Assembly (NCBI GenBank): GCA_019634365.1
Contig: JAHQVM010000003.1
Location: 45,492-109,491 of the forward strand
DNA length: 64,000 nucleotides
Direction of reading: 5' to 3'
DNA from: Flavobacteriaceae bacterium
Lineage (GTDB): Bacteria > Bacteroidota > Bacteroidia > Flavobacteriales > Flavobacteriaceae
The first letter of the stretch is position 1. Each line of letters starts with the position of its first letter. Below, one piece after another: positions 28,559 to 38,201 of this stretch. The position numbers were made by a program, and so were the translations under genes. The notes under the pieces were generated by a model. That model did not search any database and was not told where the DNA came from. It was given only the letters and a program-made list of their open reading frames with translations.

Positions 28559-29599
28559 TTACGGAATCTGGGAAATATCCCATTGTTTATCGGAATCGTA
28601 CCAAATATTCCCTTGTTTTATGGTTAATGGTGAGGGCATATTGTTGGTGTATAAGCTGCCGGTTCCCAATCCTTGCGGCAATTTACTATTTTTTGTGAAG
28701 GTATATTGCGAAATGGCATTCAATCCAACATTACTTTCCAAGGCTGAGGTAATCCACCATCCCACATTTTTTTCTTCTGCTAGGGAAATCCAGGTGTCAC
28801 TCCCTTGAAAACCACCAATAAAACTGGGCTTCAAAATGATAAATTGTGGTTGAATGGTATCGAGTAACTCCCATTTCCTTTCGGAAGAAAATACCCCAAT
28901 TAATTCTTCATCCAAGGCAATGGGTAATGGAGTCACTTCACACAAATGTGCCATTTCCTGCCATTGTCCTTGTTTAATGGGTTGTTCGATGGAATGAATC
29001 TGAAGCTCTGAAAGGTACTTCAATTTCTCCAAGGCTTCCGAAGGAGCAAAAGCACCGTTGGCATCTACCCTGAGTTCTATTTGTGAAGGGTTGAATTCTT
29101 TTCGGATGGCTTTAAGTAGTTGCAATTCCGTATCAAAATCGATCGCACCAATCTTCATTTTAATACAAGTAAAGCCTTTGTCAATTCGCGCTGCGATCTG
29201 TTCCTTCATAAAGGTTTCATCGCCCATCCATATAAGTCCGTTGATAGGAATACCTTCAGTACCATTTGAAAATCCAGAAGGATACAATTGAAACGGATCT
29301 CCTGCATGGAGGGATCGAAAAGCCGCCTCCACGCCTATCTGAATGGAAGGAAATTCCTCCAATTCCGAATAGAGCCACTCCAAACCCTTTTCTATATGTT
29401 GGCAAGTCCATGCCAGCTTTTCCTCATAATCGGGACGATCGTCAATGCTCAATCCTCTTAGCAGGCCACATTCCCCAAGACCCCATCGATCTCCCTCCTG
29501 AATTTTCAGGTAATAGGTTTCCTTGGTTCTAAGGACGCCTCGGGAAGTTCCCGCAGGGCTTTTAAATTCTAGAATGTGCTTTGTGTAATTTGCTTTCAA
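28559..29599 (-). CDS. menC: o-Succinylbenzoate synthase (enolase superfamily)
   Basis: 'CIKMKIGAIDFDTELQLLKAIR', 'RVDANGAFAPSEAL', 'EQPIKQGQW', 'ALDEELIG' motifs. Confidence 0.9.
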   Translation of the reverse strand: MKANYTKHILEFKSPAGTSRGVLRTKETYYLKIQEGDRWGLGECGLLRGLSIDDRPDYEEKLAWTCQHIEKGLEWLYSELEEFPSIQIGVEAAFRSLHAGDPFQLYPSGFSNGTEGIPINGLIWMGDETFMKEQIAARIDKGFTCIKMKIGAIDFDTELQLLKAIRKEFNPSQIELRVDANGAFAPSEALEKLKYLSELQIHSIEQPIKQGQWQEMAHLCEVTPLPIALDEELIGVFSSERKWELLDTIQPQFIILKPSFIGGFQGSDTWISLAEEKNVGWWITSALESNVGLNAISQYTFTKNSKLPQGLGTGSLYTNNMPSPLTIKQGNIWYDSDKQWDISQIP

Positions 29600-29623
29600 T
29601 CGAATTGAATATGATAATGAACA

Positions 29624-30301
29624 CTAAACTTCCATAAAGGCTCCAATGTCTAACAGAACTAGTTCCTTACCTGCTTTACTAAAGGCATCCTGAGCTCCTT
29701 GGGTATCAATTTCAATATAACCGAAGGTATTGTAATGAACTCCCAATACACGATTGCATTCCACAAAATCACTGGCTATTACGGCGTCTTCAATTCCCAT
29801 GGTGAAATTATCACCTATGGGTAAGATGGCAAGATCGAGTTTGGTTCGCATAGGAATCAACTTCATGTCCATTGTCAAGGCGGTATCGCCTGCGATATAG
29901 ATGTTCTTTTCACCCTCAATGACAAATCCACCGGGAAAACCACCATCAGATCCATCGTCAAAGGTGCTAGTATGAATGGCATTTACGTATTTTACCTTTC
30001 CGAAGTCAAAAGACCAACTTCCACCATGATTCATAGGATGAACAGTGCAACCTTTGGCTTGATAGTGCATGGCGATTTCATAATTGGAAACAATGGTTGC
30101 TCCCGTATTTTTTGCAATGGCTTCGGCGTCCAACACATGATCCAAATGGGCATGTGTCAACAATATATAATCGGCTTTTAAGTCATTTACAGAAACGGCA
30201 TCTTTAGAGAGCGGATTTCCCGAGATAAAAGGATCAACGATTATGTGCTTTCCAGTGGTTTCAATGGCTAGACTGTTTTGACCGTAGAATGTGATTTTCA
30301 T
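29624..30301 (-). CDS. UPF0173-type metal-dependent hydrolase (MBL fold)
   Basis: 'ILLTHAHLDHVLDAEAIAKNTGATIVSNYEIAMHYQAKGC', 'IYIAGDTALTMDMKLI', 'LPIGDNFTMG'. Confidence 0.88.
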   Translation of the reverse strand: MKITFYGQNSLAIETTGKHIIVDPFISGNPLSKDAVSVNDLKADYILLTHAHLDHVLDAEAIAKNTGATIVSNYEIAMHYQAKGCTVHPMNHGGSWSFDFGKVKYVNAIHTSTFDDGSDGGFPGGFVIEGEKNIYIAGDTALTMDMKLIPMRTKLDLAILPIGDNFTMGIEDAVIASDFVECNRVLGVHYNTFGYIEIDTQGAQDAFSKAGKELVLLDIGAFMEV

Positions 30302-30452
30302 GTGCTATAATTTATGATGAGAGGGTAAAACTTTGTTCCTTCTGTAAATTTAGTGGATTTTACCTTCTCAGTTTATGTCTACAGGTGTTCATTTTATGCT
30401 TGGGCAAATCATTCACCCTTCAAATTATTCGAATCCCAAAATGAAAAGGTGT

Positions 30453-31343
30453 TTAGTGAAAAATTCCGAAGAGAAAAGCGAACGCAAAGGTACTTAGGGC
30501 CACCTTCTTTAATTCTGCATCCAAAAGGCGTGGTTCCCTGTTCTTCTTTACCACAATCATATTCAAGATAAGAGGAACGAAGGCGATGAGGTAAATAAAC
30601 TGTAACGGTTGGTTATAATTCAATAGCGTGTACACAATTGCCGTCGCCATTCCTGAACAGAGCAAGAAATAATGGTACTTTTTGGCTTTTTCACTTCCCA
30701 TTTTCACCACGAGTGTATTCTTCCCAACGTTGGCATCGTTCTCAATATCCCGCATATTGTTTACATTCAGTACAGCGGTACTGAATACTCCAATACTTAT
30801 GGCAGGCAACAATAACTCCCAATCGAGTGACTTTGTAAACAAGAAATAGGTTCCCATCACGCTCAGTAATCCGAAGAACAAAAACACAAAGATGTCTCCC
30901 TTACCCGAATACCCATAAGCACTTTTCCCCACGGTATATTTTATGGCTGCTATGACTGCGGCAATCGCCAGATTAAAGAAAATAAATGCCAACAAAAAGT
31001 TTTCATTACCAAAGGCCATGAATATGAGCATACTGGCAATGAGTAGCGTAATTCCTCCCGTAATATACATGGCCCGTTTCATTTGCTTGGGAGTAATGAT
31101 CCCACTTGCCACCATGCGTTGTTCCCCTTCCCGGTTTGCATCGGTTCCCTTCACGCCATCTCCGTAGTCATTGGCGAAATTGGATAGTACCTGAAAACCG
31201 ATGGTGGTTAATACAGCAAGCCAGAACATGGGAGACTTCAGTACATATTCAGTTGCTAATGATGATCCAACAATGATCCCAGAAATTGAAAGTGGAAGGG
31301 TTCTTAAACGGGCTGCTCCTAACCAGGCTTTTACTTTTGACAT
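30453..31343 (-). CDS. menA: 1,4-Dihydroxy-2-naphthoate polyprenyltransferase
   Basis: UbiA family 'NFANDYGDGVKGTDANREG', 'NNMRDIENDANVGKNTLVVKMG'. Confidence 0.92.
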   Translation of the reverse strand: MSKVKAWLGAARLRTLPLSISGIIVGSSLATEYVLKSPMFWLAVLTTIGFQVLSNFANDYGDGVKGTDANREGEQRMVASGIITPKQMKRAMYITGGITLLIASMLIFMAFGNENFLLAFIFFNLAIAAVIAAIKYTVGKSAYGYSGKGDIFVFLFFGLLSVMGTYFLFTKSLDWELLLPAISIGVFSTAVLNVNNMRDIENDANVGKNTLVVKMGSEKAKKYHYFLLCSGMATAIVYTLLNYNQPLQFIYLIAFVPLILNMIVVKKNREPRLLDAELKKVALSTFAFAFLFGIFH

Positions 31344-31432
31344 GGATAAAAATTATCTCGCAAAAATAGGGTAAAAAAGAAAATCCGCCCCCACAATAGC
31401 GAGAACGGACTTTCCATTACTAACTAACTAAT

Positions 31433-34222
31433 TTATCTAACTATGAATCTTGAAATTTGTCCTTTGGAACTCTTAATAATATAGGTTCCGCTTGTAAAGG
31501 AGGCAATATCAATAACTGCGACCTCTCCAGTAGTAGCGATCAATCTTCCGGTAATGTCATAAATTTGATAGGTTCCCGGCTTGCTCAAGAAAATCATATC
31601 ATCTGCTGGGTTCGGATACACCACCAAAGCTTCCGAAGCGATTTCGACATCGTTTATGGATAGAATGTCATTGTTAATTTCGAATACGCTCAAGGTAGCA
31701 CTACCTTCATTCGCGATCACCAACAAACCAGTGTCGGTTGGGCTTTCTTCAAAAGGAATGTAAAGAACACCTTCTGGCGCCAAATCTCCCATTTCGTCTC
31801 CTCCAGGTGTAGCATCACGACTGTTTTCGTACTCCAAGAATACTGGATTGGCAGGGTCGGTTACGTTGTACACCATAACACCACCTATTCTTTCCAATAA
31901 AATGAAAGCGTAATACTCACCGTTAATTTCCTGAACAATGACACCTTCTGGTTCAGGGCCCTTGTTATCACTTCTGTTTTTAAAGTTGTTGTTGCTGTTA
32001 CTGGCATTGAAGATTCCTCCATATACAGGATCATTGGCCGTGATTACTTCAAAATCGTTGGCACTATCGTACACCAAGTTTCCTGTGTCTGCTTCGAAAA
32101 TACTGAAGGAACGTCCTCCAAACACGTGAATCTGCTCGAACAGACCGTCATTGTCGATATCACCGGAAGCATTGGTTACATTGATTTCGGCCAGATTGCT
32201 TTCCAATTCCAACACATCGATATCCGAAAATAATGCTGGATCCAAGGTGTAATCGTCGTCATCTATTTTGCGCTCTTCTTCGTAGGTATCATACTCCCTT
32301 GCATCTCCTTCGTTGGCAGTTACCACATAAGTAGTTCCATTTACTTCGTAGGTAGTAATGGCATCGGGCATGTACATTCCGTAAATGGGCCAATTGGCAT
32401 CGAAAATAAAATCGGTTTCGTCACTCACATCGATGGTATTTGGGAACTGACTGTGATCTTTCAATCCGAAAGGCAGTACTTCTGTGATCTCCATGTTTAC
32501 TAAATCGACCACGGCGTAAGCATTGTTTTCCTGAAGGGAAACATAAGCCATTTGCGAATCATCGGAAACTGCCACGTATTCTGGCTCAAGGTCTTGGGAA
32601 ACAGTAGCTCCAGGGCCATAAATTCGTACTCCAGCATCCTCCAATTCCGTCTCCTGCGAATCGAATGCATTAAAACTTAACGTAGTAACATTCGCTTGTG
32701 AGATAGTACCCAAACCTCCACTTACATCGATAATGGAGATACTTCCTTCGGGATCGATAGAGTAATCGTCGTTAGGCTCACCTTCATTGGCTACGATTAC
32801 TTTGGTCCCATCGGGTGTAAAGGTCACCATATCGGGCAGGGCTCCTACTTCCAGGTATACCCCATCTGTATTAGCCACATCACCAATAAGAACGGTTCCG
32901 TTATCGGTTTTTTCTATTCCAGAAATTGCCAAAGCGTACAAACCACCATAGGTTGCAACACTCTGTACACCGTCACCTGTGGCGGCAAAATCGATGGATA
33001 GATTGGTCGACATATTACTTGGATCGGAAAAATCGATGAATTCCAATTTCGTGTCATTCGTTACTAAAATCTGCTGACTATCGGCATCGTAAGCAGCAAT
33101 TTCTGCTGTTCCGTCACCATCCACCAAGAAACTTGCTAAATAGGAAAGGTCCAGTTCGGTATCATCACCGGCAGGAACCACAGTGTCATCATCCAAGATG
33201 TACACTCCTAAGGTGTCATTTCCTCCTAAAGTAACATTGTTTTCATTCTGAAGTTGAAGTACGAAAAACAAATCCCCTTCGTCATCTGAATTATTGGTAA
33301 TAGGAATAGTAACAGTCTGTGCTCCGGACTGGGACACAGGAAATGTTAGTGTTTCGGTTGAAACGTAGTTGAAATCGGAACCATTTACCGCCGTTCCTCC
33401 TGAGATCAAAACCACATCTACAGATCCTTCTTCTGTAGGAGCCTGGTCCGGTACCACGGAAATTTCAACCGAGCTATCGTTTTCGTTTACTGAAACAAAG
33501 GCATTGTCGAACTCCACATCGGCAATGATAATAGGATCTGCTTCAAAACGTACATTGTCCAAATACAAGGCTTCGCTACCAGAATTGGATCGTAGCTCAA
33601 CCACCAATTGCACCATGGCATTGTCTGGCACGGCAGCACTTCCGTTTTGCCATGCATCTTCGATATTAAGGTCGTCAATGTCAGACCCCTCTGTATTTAA
33701 AATGTCTATTTCGGTGCTATTGGTCAAGTCGCGAACATAAATGCGAATTCTGTCGTTAGAATCGTCATTGGCAGTTCCATCGCCTTCCCATCCAGTACCA
33801 TTTACGAAGTAATCTATAAAAACCACATTGTTTGAGAAACCTGCAAAGTCTACTATATCGAACTCTAGGATCATATTTCCATCGGCATCAGACATTTGGT
33901 ATCCGTTAGCACCGTCGGTATATGCAGTAACATCTCCCGTGAAATCTGTAGTTCCTACAAAGTCACCATCGGTAAGGCCACTTCCAGGAGTGTCGTAAGG
34001 AACATAGGTTGCATTGTATCCCATTTCTCCTCCGGTTGTTGTGAAGTCTACTTCAGGTTCGCCAGCATTATTGATTAGATCATGGGCTGTACTGGCATCG
34101 CCCGTATCTGTATATTGACCTCCAGGTACTGGGGGTTCTTCAAAACTAGTGGCAGCCACTTGGGCAGTAAGTGTGCTCAGGCATCCTAAAAAGGCCAGGG
34201 CAAAAAGGGTAATTTTTTTCAT
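31433..34222 (-). CDS. Choice-of-anchor I family beta-propeller protein with Calx-beta-like region and T9SS type A sorting domain
   Basis: Signal MKKITLFALAFLGCLSTLTAQ; 'VAVSDDSQMAYVSLQENNAYAVVDL', 'VVTANEGDAREYDTYEEERKIDD', 'VVYPNPADDMIFLSKPG...GTYIIKSSKGQISRFIVR'. Confidence 0.87.
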   Translation of the reverse strand: MKKITLFALAFLGCLSTLTAQVAATSFEEPPVPGGQYTDTGDASTAHDLINNAGEPEVDFTTTGGEMGYNATYVPYDTPGSGLTDGDFVGTTDFTGDVTAYTDGANGYQMSDADGNMILEFDIVDFAGFSNNVVFIDYFVNGTGWEGDGTANDDSNDRIRIYVRDLTNSTEIDILNTEGSDIDDLNIEDAWQNGSAAVPDNAMVQLVVELRSNSGSEALYLDNVRFEADPIIIADVEFDNAFVSVNENDSSVEISVVPDQAPTEEGSVDVVLISGGTAVNGSDFNYVSTETLTFPVSQSGAQTVTIPITNNSDDEGDLFFVLQLQNENNVTLGGNDTLGVYILDDDTVVPAGDDTELDLSYLASFLVDGDGTAEIAAYDADSQQILVTNDTKLEFIDFSDPSNMSTNLSIDFAATGDGVQSVATYGGLYALAISGIEKTDNGTVLIGDVANTDGVYLEVGALPDMVTFTPDGTKVIVANEGEPNDDYSIDPEGSISIIDVSGGLGTISQANVTTLSFNAFDSQETELEDAGVRIYGPGATVSQDLEPEYVAVSDDSQMAYVSLQENNAYAVVDLVNMEITEVLPFGLKDHSQFPNTIDVSDETDFIFDANWPIYGMYMPDAITTYEVNGTTYVVTANEGDAREYDTYEEERKIDDDDYTLDPALFSDIDVLELESNLAEINVTNASGDIDNDGLFEQIHVFGGRSFSIFEADTGNLVYDSANDFEVITANDPVYGGIFNASNSNNNFKNRSDNKGPEPEGVIVQEINGEYYAFILLERIGGVMVYNVTDPANPVFLEYENSRDATPGGDEMGDLAPEGVLYIPFEESPTDTGLLVIANEGSATLSVFEINNDILSINDVEIASEALVVYPNPADDMIFLSKPGTYQIYDITGRLIATTGEVAVIDIASFTSGTYIIKSSKGQISRFIVR

Positions 34223-34434
34223 TATGGTATTCGTTTTTTAATTAGCACTACAAAATTACCCAGCAAGGATGCGAAGGGTTTTAGCTAATCTTTAAGGAAT
34301 GATGAAGTGTATATTGTATTGCTGTAGTCCATGCCTTTCAAAATTTAAGAGAAGGTAAAGTAAACGTTAGCTGTTCCCCGAGATGCTATAATTTTTATAT
34401 TTTTAACAAATAACCCATCAAAAACAAACAACGA

Positions 34435-34809
34435 ATGAAAAGAAACCCTGACATTGGATTGCTCGTACTTCGAGTAGGACTCTCCGCCCTAATGCTTACG
34501 CATGGAATCCCTAAATTTTTGGAACTCATTGGAGGAAATACGAACGTGGTAGGAGACCCTATCGGTGTAGGAGGACTTCTTAGTTCCATATTGGTTGTCC
34601 TAGGAGAGTTTATTGCTCCCGTACTTATTATCATTGGACTAAAAACGAGGATGTCGGCTGTTGTAGCTGCCATTACCATGGCTGTTGCTGCCTTTATTGT
34701 TCATGCAGCAGATCCAATTGCCACCAAGGAAAAAGCCCTACTTTATCTAGTAGGTTTTATCGCAATCGCCCTGATGGGTGCAGGACGAATTTCTGTTGAC
34801 AAAAAATAA
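34435..34809 (+). CDS. DoxX family protein
   Basis: 'IGLLVLRVGLSALMLTHGIPKF...LGEFIAPVLIIIGLKTR'. Confidence 0.88.
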   Translation: MKRNPDIGLLVLRVGLSALMLTHGIPKFLELIGGNTNVVGDPIGVGGLLSSILVVLGEFIAPVLIIIGLKTRMSAVVAAITMAVAAFIVHAADPIATKEKALLYLVGFIAIALMGAGRISVDKK

Positions 34810-35541
34810 ATGCCTTTATTCACAAAAAGCTTGAAATTAAAGTCCTTTAACGATCGTCGTTTGGGGCGTTACTTATTGTACGCCCTAGGCGAGATTGTGT
34901 TGGTGGTTGCTGGTATTCTTATTGCCTTAAGTATCAATAATCATAATGAAGAGGTAAAGCAGAAGAAGTACCTCAACGGAATTTTTCAAAGTATCTCTGC
35001 CGATCTCGAAAGGGATACACTTATTGTGGGACAAGCGGTAAAGAATTACGAGCAACGGGAAGAAATTCTTCAGAAAATATTGAACGATTCCCTTTCGTTG
35101 GAAGATTACAAAAAATGCGTATTGTGCACGGCTGTTATCTCTTCCTACGTTCCTTTCGATATTAATGACAAAGGCTACCTTCAGCTTCGTGATTTCAATG
35201 CTTCATCTAAAGAAAAGGACAGTTTGGCGGTGAGTCTTGTTCAGTTTTACAAGTCCTACCAACTTACGTTGACACAGTTGAGTGATGAAATAAAGAATAA
35301 CTCCCTAGAAAATCTAAAATACTGGAGGGATCATTATCCTTGGTTTAGTTCTATGATGGCCAACAAACAAGATGATCGCATTGCCGATTACATGAAAAAC
35401 GATCCCGATTTTAAGAATCGAGCCGGATATTACAATTTAATTGCCTGCAAAAATTTCAAGCTCGTGGTTTCCTTGTACAAGGATGATGCTATAGAGGCAC
35501 TTGAAGAAATTGAAAAACGATTGCAAGAAGCGGAAGATTAG
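34810..35541 (+). CDS. DUF6090-like membrane-anchored protein
   Basis: 'RYLLYALGEIVLVVAGILIALSINNHNEEVKQKKY' N-terminal signature; start directly abuts stop of DoxX gene. Confidence 0.78.
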   Translation: MPLFTKSLKLKSFNDRRLGRYLLYALGEIVLVVAGILIALSINNHNEEVKQKKYLNGIFQSISADLERDTLIVGQAVKNYEQREEILQKILNDSLSLEDYKKCVLCTAVISSYVPFDINDKGYLQLRDFNASSKEKDSLAVSLVQFYKSYQLTLTQLSDEIKNNSLENLKYWRDHYPWFSSMMANKQDDRIADYMKNDPDFKNRAGYYNLIACKNFKLVVSLYKDDAIEALEEIEKRLQEAED

Positions 35542-36542
35542 TCGAATATCTTCGTCAGGAGTTCTTTTAAAAGATCTCCCTGTGGCATATTGGAAGCACC
35601 TACCCCTTTACTTTTCATATCAATTTCGCGAATGGCAGTTATAATCTTACTCACTTTTTTCATGGGATAATTACGTGCAGCCACCTCATAGTCCTTAATG
35701 AAATAGGGACTCACCCCTAATGCCTTTGGGGCCTGGGAAGGGTTGGAGAGTGAGTGATACTTCAGCAATTTAGAGAAGAAACTGTAAAGCAGGGCAATCG
35801 TCATTACGATAGGATGGTTCTTAGGATTCTGGGCAAAATACTGTACGATGCCAAAAGCTTTTTTTACATCCTTCACTCCTATGGCATTCTGCAATTCGAA
35901 GTTATTGAAATCCTTACTTATCCCAATGTTTTCTTCAATAACCTGCGGGGTGATCTCCTCACCGGGCTTTATAATAAGCTGTAGTTTTTTCAACTCATTG
36001 TTCACCTTACTCAAATCGTTGCCCAAGAACTCCGTGAGCATTTGGGCGGCCTTTGGACTTATGGAATACCCCTTACCTCCCATGACCCTTCGGATCCAAT
36101 CGGGCACCTGATTTTCATAAAGTCTTTTACTTTCGAAAAGAATACCGTTCTTTTTTAGCACCTTCGAAAGTTTTTTACGGGCATCCAACTTTTTGTACTT
36201 ATAGCAAAGTACCAGTACCGTGGTTGGTTGGGGGTTTTCTGCATAAGGAACCAAATTCTCAATAGTTCGAGCCAAATCCTGAGCTTCCTTAACGATCACC
36301 ACTTGTCGTTCGGCCATCATGGGATAGCGCTTGGCATTGCTTACAATGTCATCGATGGAAACGTCGCGGCCATATAGCACCATTTGATTAAACCCCTTTT
36401 CTTCTTCCGATAAAAAGTTGTCCTCTATATAGTCGCTAATGCCGTCGATATAATAGGGTTCTTCCCCCATTAGAAAATAAATGGGAGCCGCGTTGCCATT
36501 TTTAATGTCTGAAATGATCTGTTTTACTTGATCTAGTGCCAA
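35538..36542 (-). CDS. holA: DNA polymerase III subunit delta
   Basis: 'APIYFLMGEEPYYIDGISDYIED...', 'FLGNDLSKVNNELKKL' HolA motifs. Confidence 0.92.
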   Translation of the reverse strand: MALDQVKQIISDIKNGNAAPIYFLMGEEPYYIDGISDYIEDNFLSEEEKGFNQMVLYGRDVSIDDIVSNAKRYPMMAERQVVIVKEAQDLARTIENLVPYAENPQPTTVLVLCYKYKKLDARKKLSKVLKKNGILFESKRLYENQVPDWIRRVMGGKGYSISPKAAQMLTEFLGNDLSKVNNELKKLQLIIKPGEEITPQVIEENIGISKDFNNFELQNAIGVKDVKKAFGIVQYFAQNPKNHPIVMTIALLYSFFSKLLKYHSLSNPSQAPKALGVSPYFIKDYEVAARNYPMKKVSKIITAIREIDMKSKGVGASNMPQGDLLKELLTKIFD

Positions 36543-36562
36543 ATTAACCTATCTGTGTGTTA

Positions 36563-36602
36563 GAGCGCAGTGGAAAACTTAATGCTCCTATCGACTGCGC
36601 TC
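36563..36602. repeat. REP-like inverted repeat
   Basis: GAGCGCAGT ... ACTGCGCTC, 22-nt loop, in the holA/HsdR_N divergent intergenic region. Confidence 0.6.
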
Positions 36603-36662
36603 GAAGGGACAAGTTCCATGCTTAAATTATGAAATCTGGTGTGGAAAGTGTTACTTTGTTCG

Positions 36663-37103
36663 ATGTCGAAACTGAATTTTCCAGCCTATACCTTCCGATT
36701 CAAAAATAGGGAAAACAAACGACTGATTTTCGATCCCATCCGAAAAAAATTTGTTGTTCTTACCCCCGAGGAATGGGTACGCCAGCATACCGTTCAGTAT
36801 TTAATTACAGAAAAAGGTAATTCGGCCAACCTCATCAATGTAGAAAAACAATTGATCCTAAATGAAACCAAAAAGCGGTATGACATTGTCGTTTTTAGAC
36901 CGGATGGCTCCATTTTCTTGATTGTGGAGTGCAAGGCGCCCCATATAGAAATCACACAGGAGACTTTCGACCAAATAGCCCGTTACAATCTAGTTACCCA
37001 AGCTACTAATCTCATGGTGACCAATGGCATTGTTCATTACTACTGCAGAATGGACTATGAAAACGAACGGTATGTGTTTTTGGAAGACCTGCCCAAGAAC
37101 TAA
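36663..37103 (+). CDS. Stand-alone type I restriction enzyme R N-terminal (HsdR_N) domain protein
   Basis: 'KRLIFDPIRKKFVVLTPEEWVRQHTVQYLI...RYDIVVFRPDGSIFLIVECKAPHIEITQETFDQIARYN' PD-(D/E)xK core; start moved to MSKLNFP. Confidence 0.85.
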   Translation: MSKLNFPAYTFRFKNRENKRLIFDPIRKKFVVLTPEEWVRQHTVQYLITEKGNSANLINVEKQLILNETKKRYDIVVFRPDGSIFLIVECKAPHIEITQETFDQIARYNLVTQATNLMVTNGIVHYYCRMDYENERYVFLEDLPKN

Positions 37104-37126
37104 TCAAAAATGTTTTTCTTTGCCCT

Positions 37127-38119
37127 GTGAAAGTAGCCGTTGTCATACTTAACTGGAATGGTAAATCCCTTTTGGAACAATTCCTGCCCTCGGTGTTAGC
37201 GCATTCCAAAGAAGCGAACATTTATGTGGCCGACAATGCTTCTACGGATGACAGTTTGCATTTCCTTTCCGAACATTATCCGCAGGTTGATGTGATTCAG
37301 AATTCGGAGAATGGAGGATATGCAAAAGGGTACAACGATGCACTAATAAATCTTACGGAAGATGTCTTTGTACTCCTTAACAACGATGTGGAAGTGACCA
37401 AAGGATGGTTGACTCCAATGATAACTGCTTTTGAAAACGATCCTTCGTTGGTGGCTGCACAACCCAAAATTTTGGATTATAAAGACAAGTCCTATTTCGA
37501 ATATGCGGGTGCCGGCGGTGGTTTTATTGACAGGCTTGGTTATCCCTATTGCCGTGGACGGATTTTCAACACACTTGAAGTAGATGAAGGACAATATGAT
37601 GATGTAATTTCCATCTTCTGGGCAACGGGCGCATGCCTGTTCGTGCGGAATGAGGCATTTTGGGAAGTTGGTGGTTTGGATGAGGACTTGTTTGCACATA
37701 TGGAAGAGATCGACCTTTGCTGGCGATTGCAAATTCGGGGAGGCGCTATCAAGTATTTTGGCAATTCGACCCTATACCATTTGGGCGGTGCCACATTAAC
37801 GGCAGCCAATCCCAAGAAAACCTTCTATAATTTTAGGAACTCACTGCTTATTCTCTTAAAGAATGTAAAAGGCTTTGTCGCTTGGCGTCGCATTTTCATA
37901 CGGATGTTATGGGATGGTGTTGCTGGAATTTTATTTCTTTTACAAGGAAAACCAAGTCACTTCCTTGCTGTGATCAAGGCCCATATTAGCTTTTACAGAC
38001 TACTTCCCAAATTTCTGAAGAAGCGTAAAAAATGGGCATCGGATCTTTCTTACTCCACAATTAATTCTATTGTTTGGAAGTACTTTATTGCAAAAAAACG
38101 TAACTTTAACAACCTCTAA
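37127..38119 (+). CDS. Glycosyltransferase family 2
   Basis: 'VAVVILNWNGKSLLEQFLPSVL', 'NASTDDS', 'NGGYAKGYNDAL', 'LLNNDVEV'; GTG start. Confidence 0.92.
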   Translation: MKVAVVILNWNGKSLLEQFLPSVLAHSKEANIYVADNASTDDSLHFLSEHYPQVDVIQNSENGGYAKGYNDALINLTEDVFVLLNNDVEVTKGWLTPMITAFENDPSLVAAQPKILDYKDKSYFEYAGAGGGFIDRLGYPYCRGRIFNTLEVDEGQYDDVISIFWATGACLFVRNEAFWEVGGLDEDLFAHMEEIDLCWRLQIRGGAIKYFGNSTLYHLGGATLTAANPKKTFYNFRNSLLILLKNVKGFVAWRRIFIRMLWDGVAGILFLLQGKPSHFLAVIKAHISFYRLLPKFLKKRKKWASDLSYSTINSIVWKYFIAKKRNFNNL

Positions 38120-38151
38120 TAAACTTTACCTAAAATAATGTTAAGTGCCGG

Positions 38152-38179
38152 TTGGCAACTGAATGAATTTATAATTTTG
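38152..38179 (+). promoter_or_regulatory. Bacteroidetes-type promoter of the OmpA-family gene
   Basis: TTG, 17-nt spacer, TAATTTTG (TAnnTTTG), 22 nt before ATG. Confidence 0.6.
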
Positions 38180-38201
38180 ACTCACCTAATTTCGTAACAA
38201 A

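Noticed and set aside
36639-37103. Restriction-modification defence island
   Set aside because: Only an HsdR_N domain is present; no methylase, specificity subunit or other defence genes nearby
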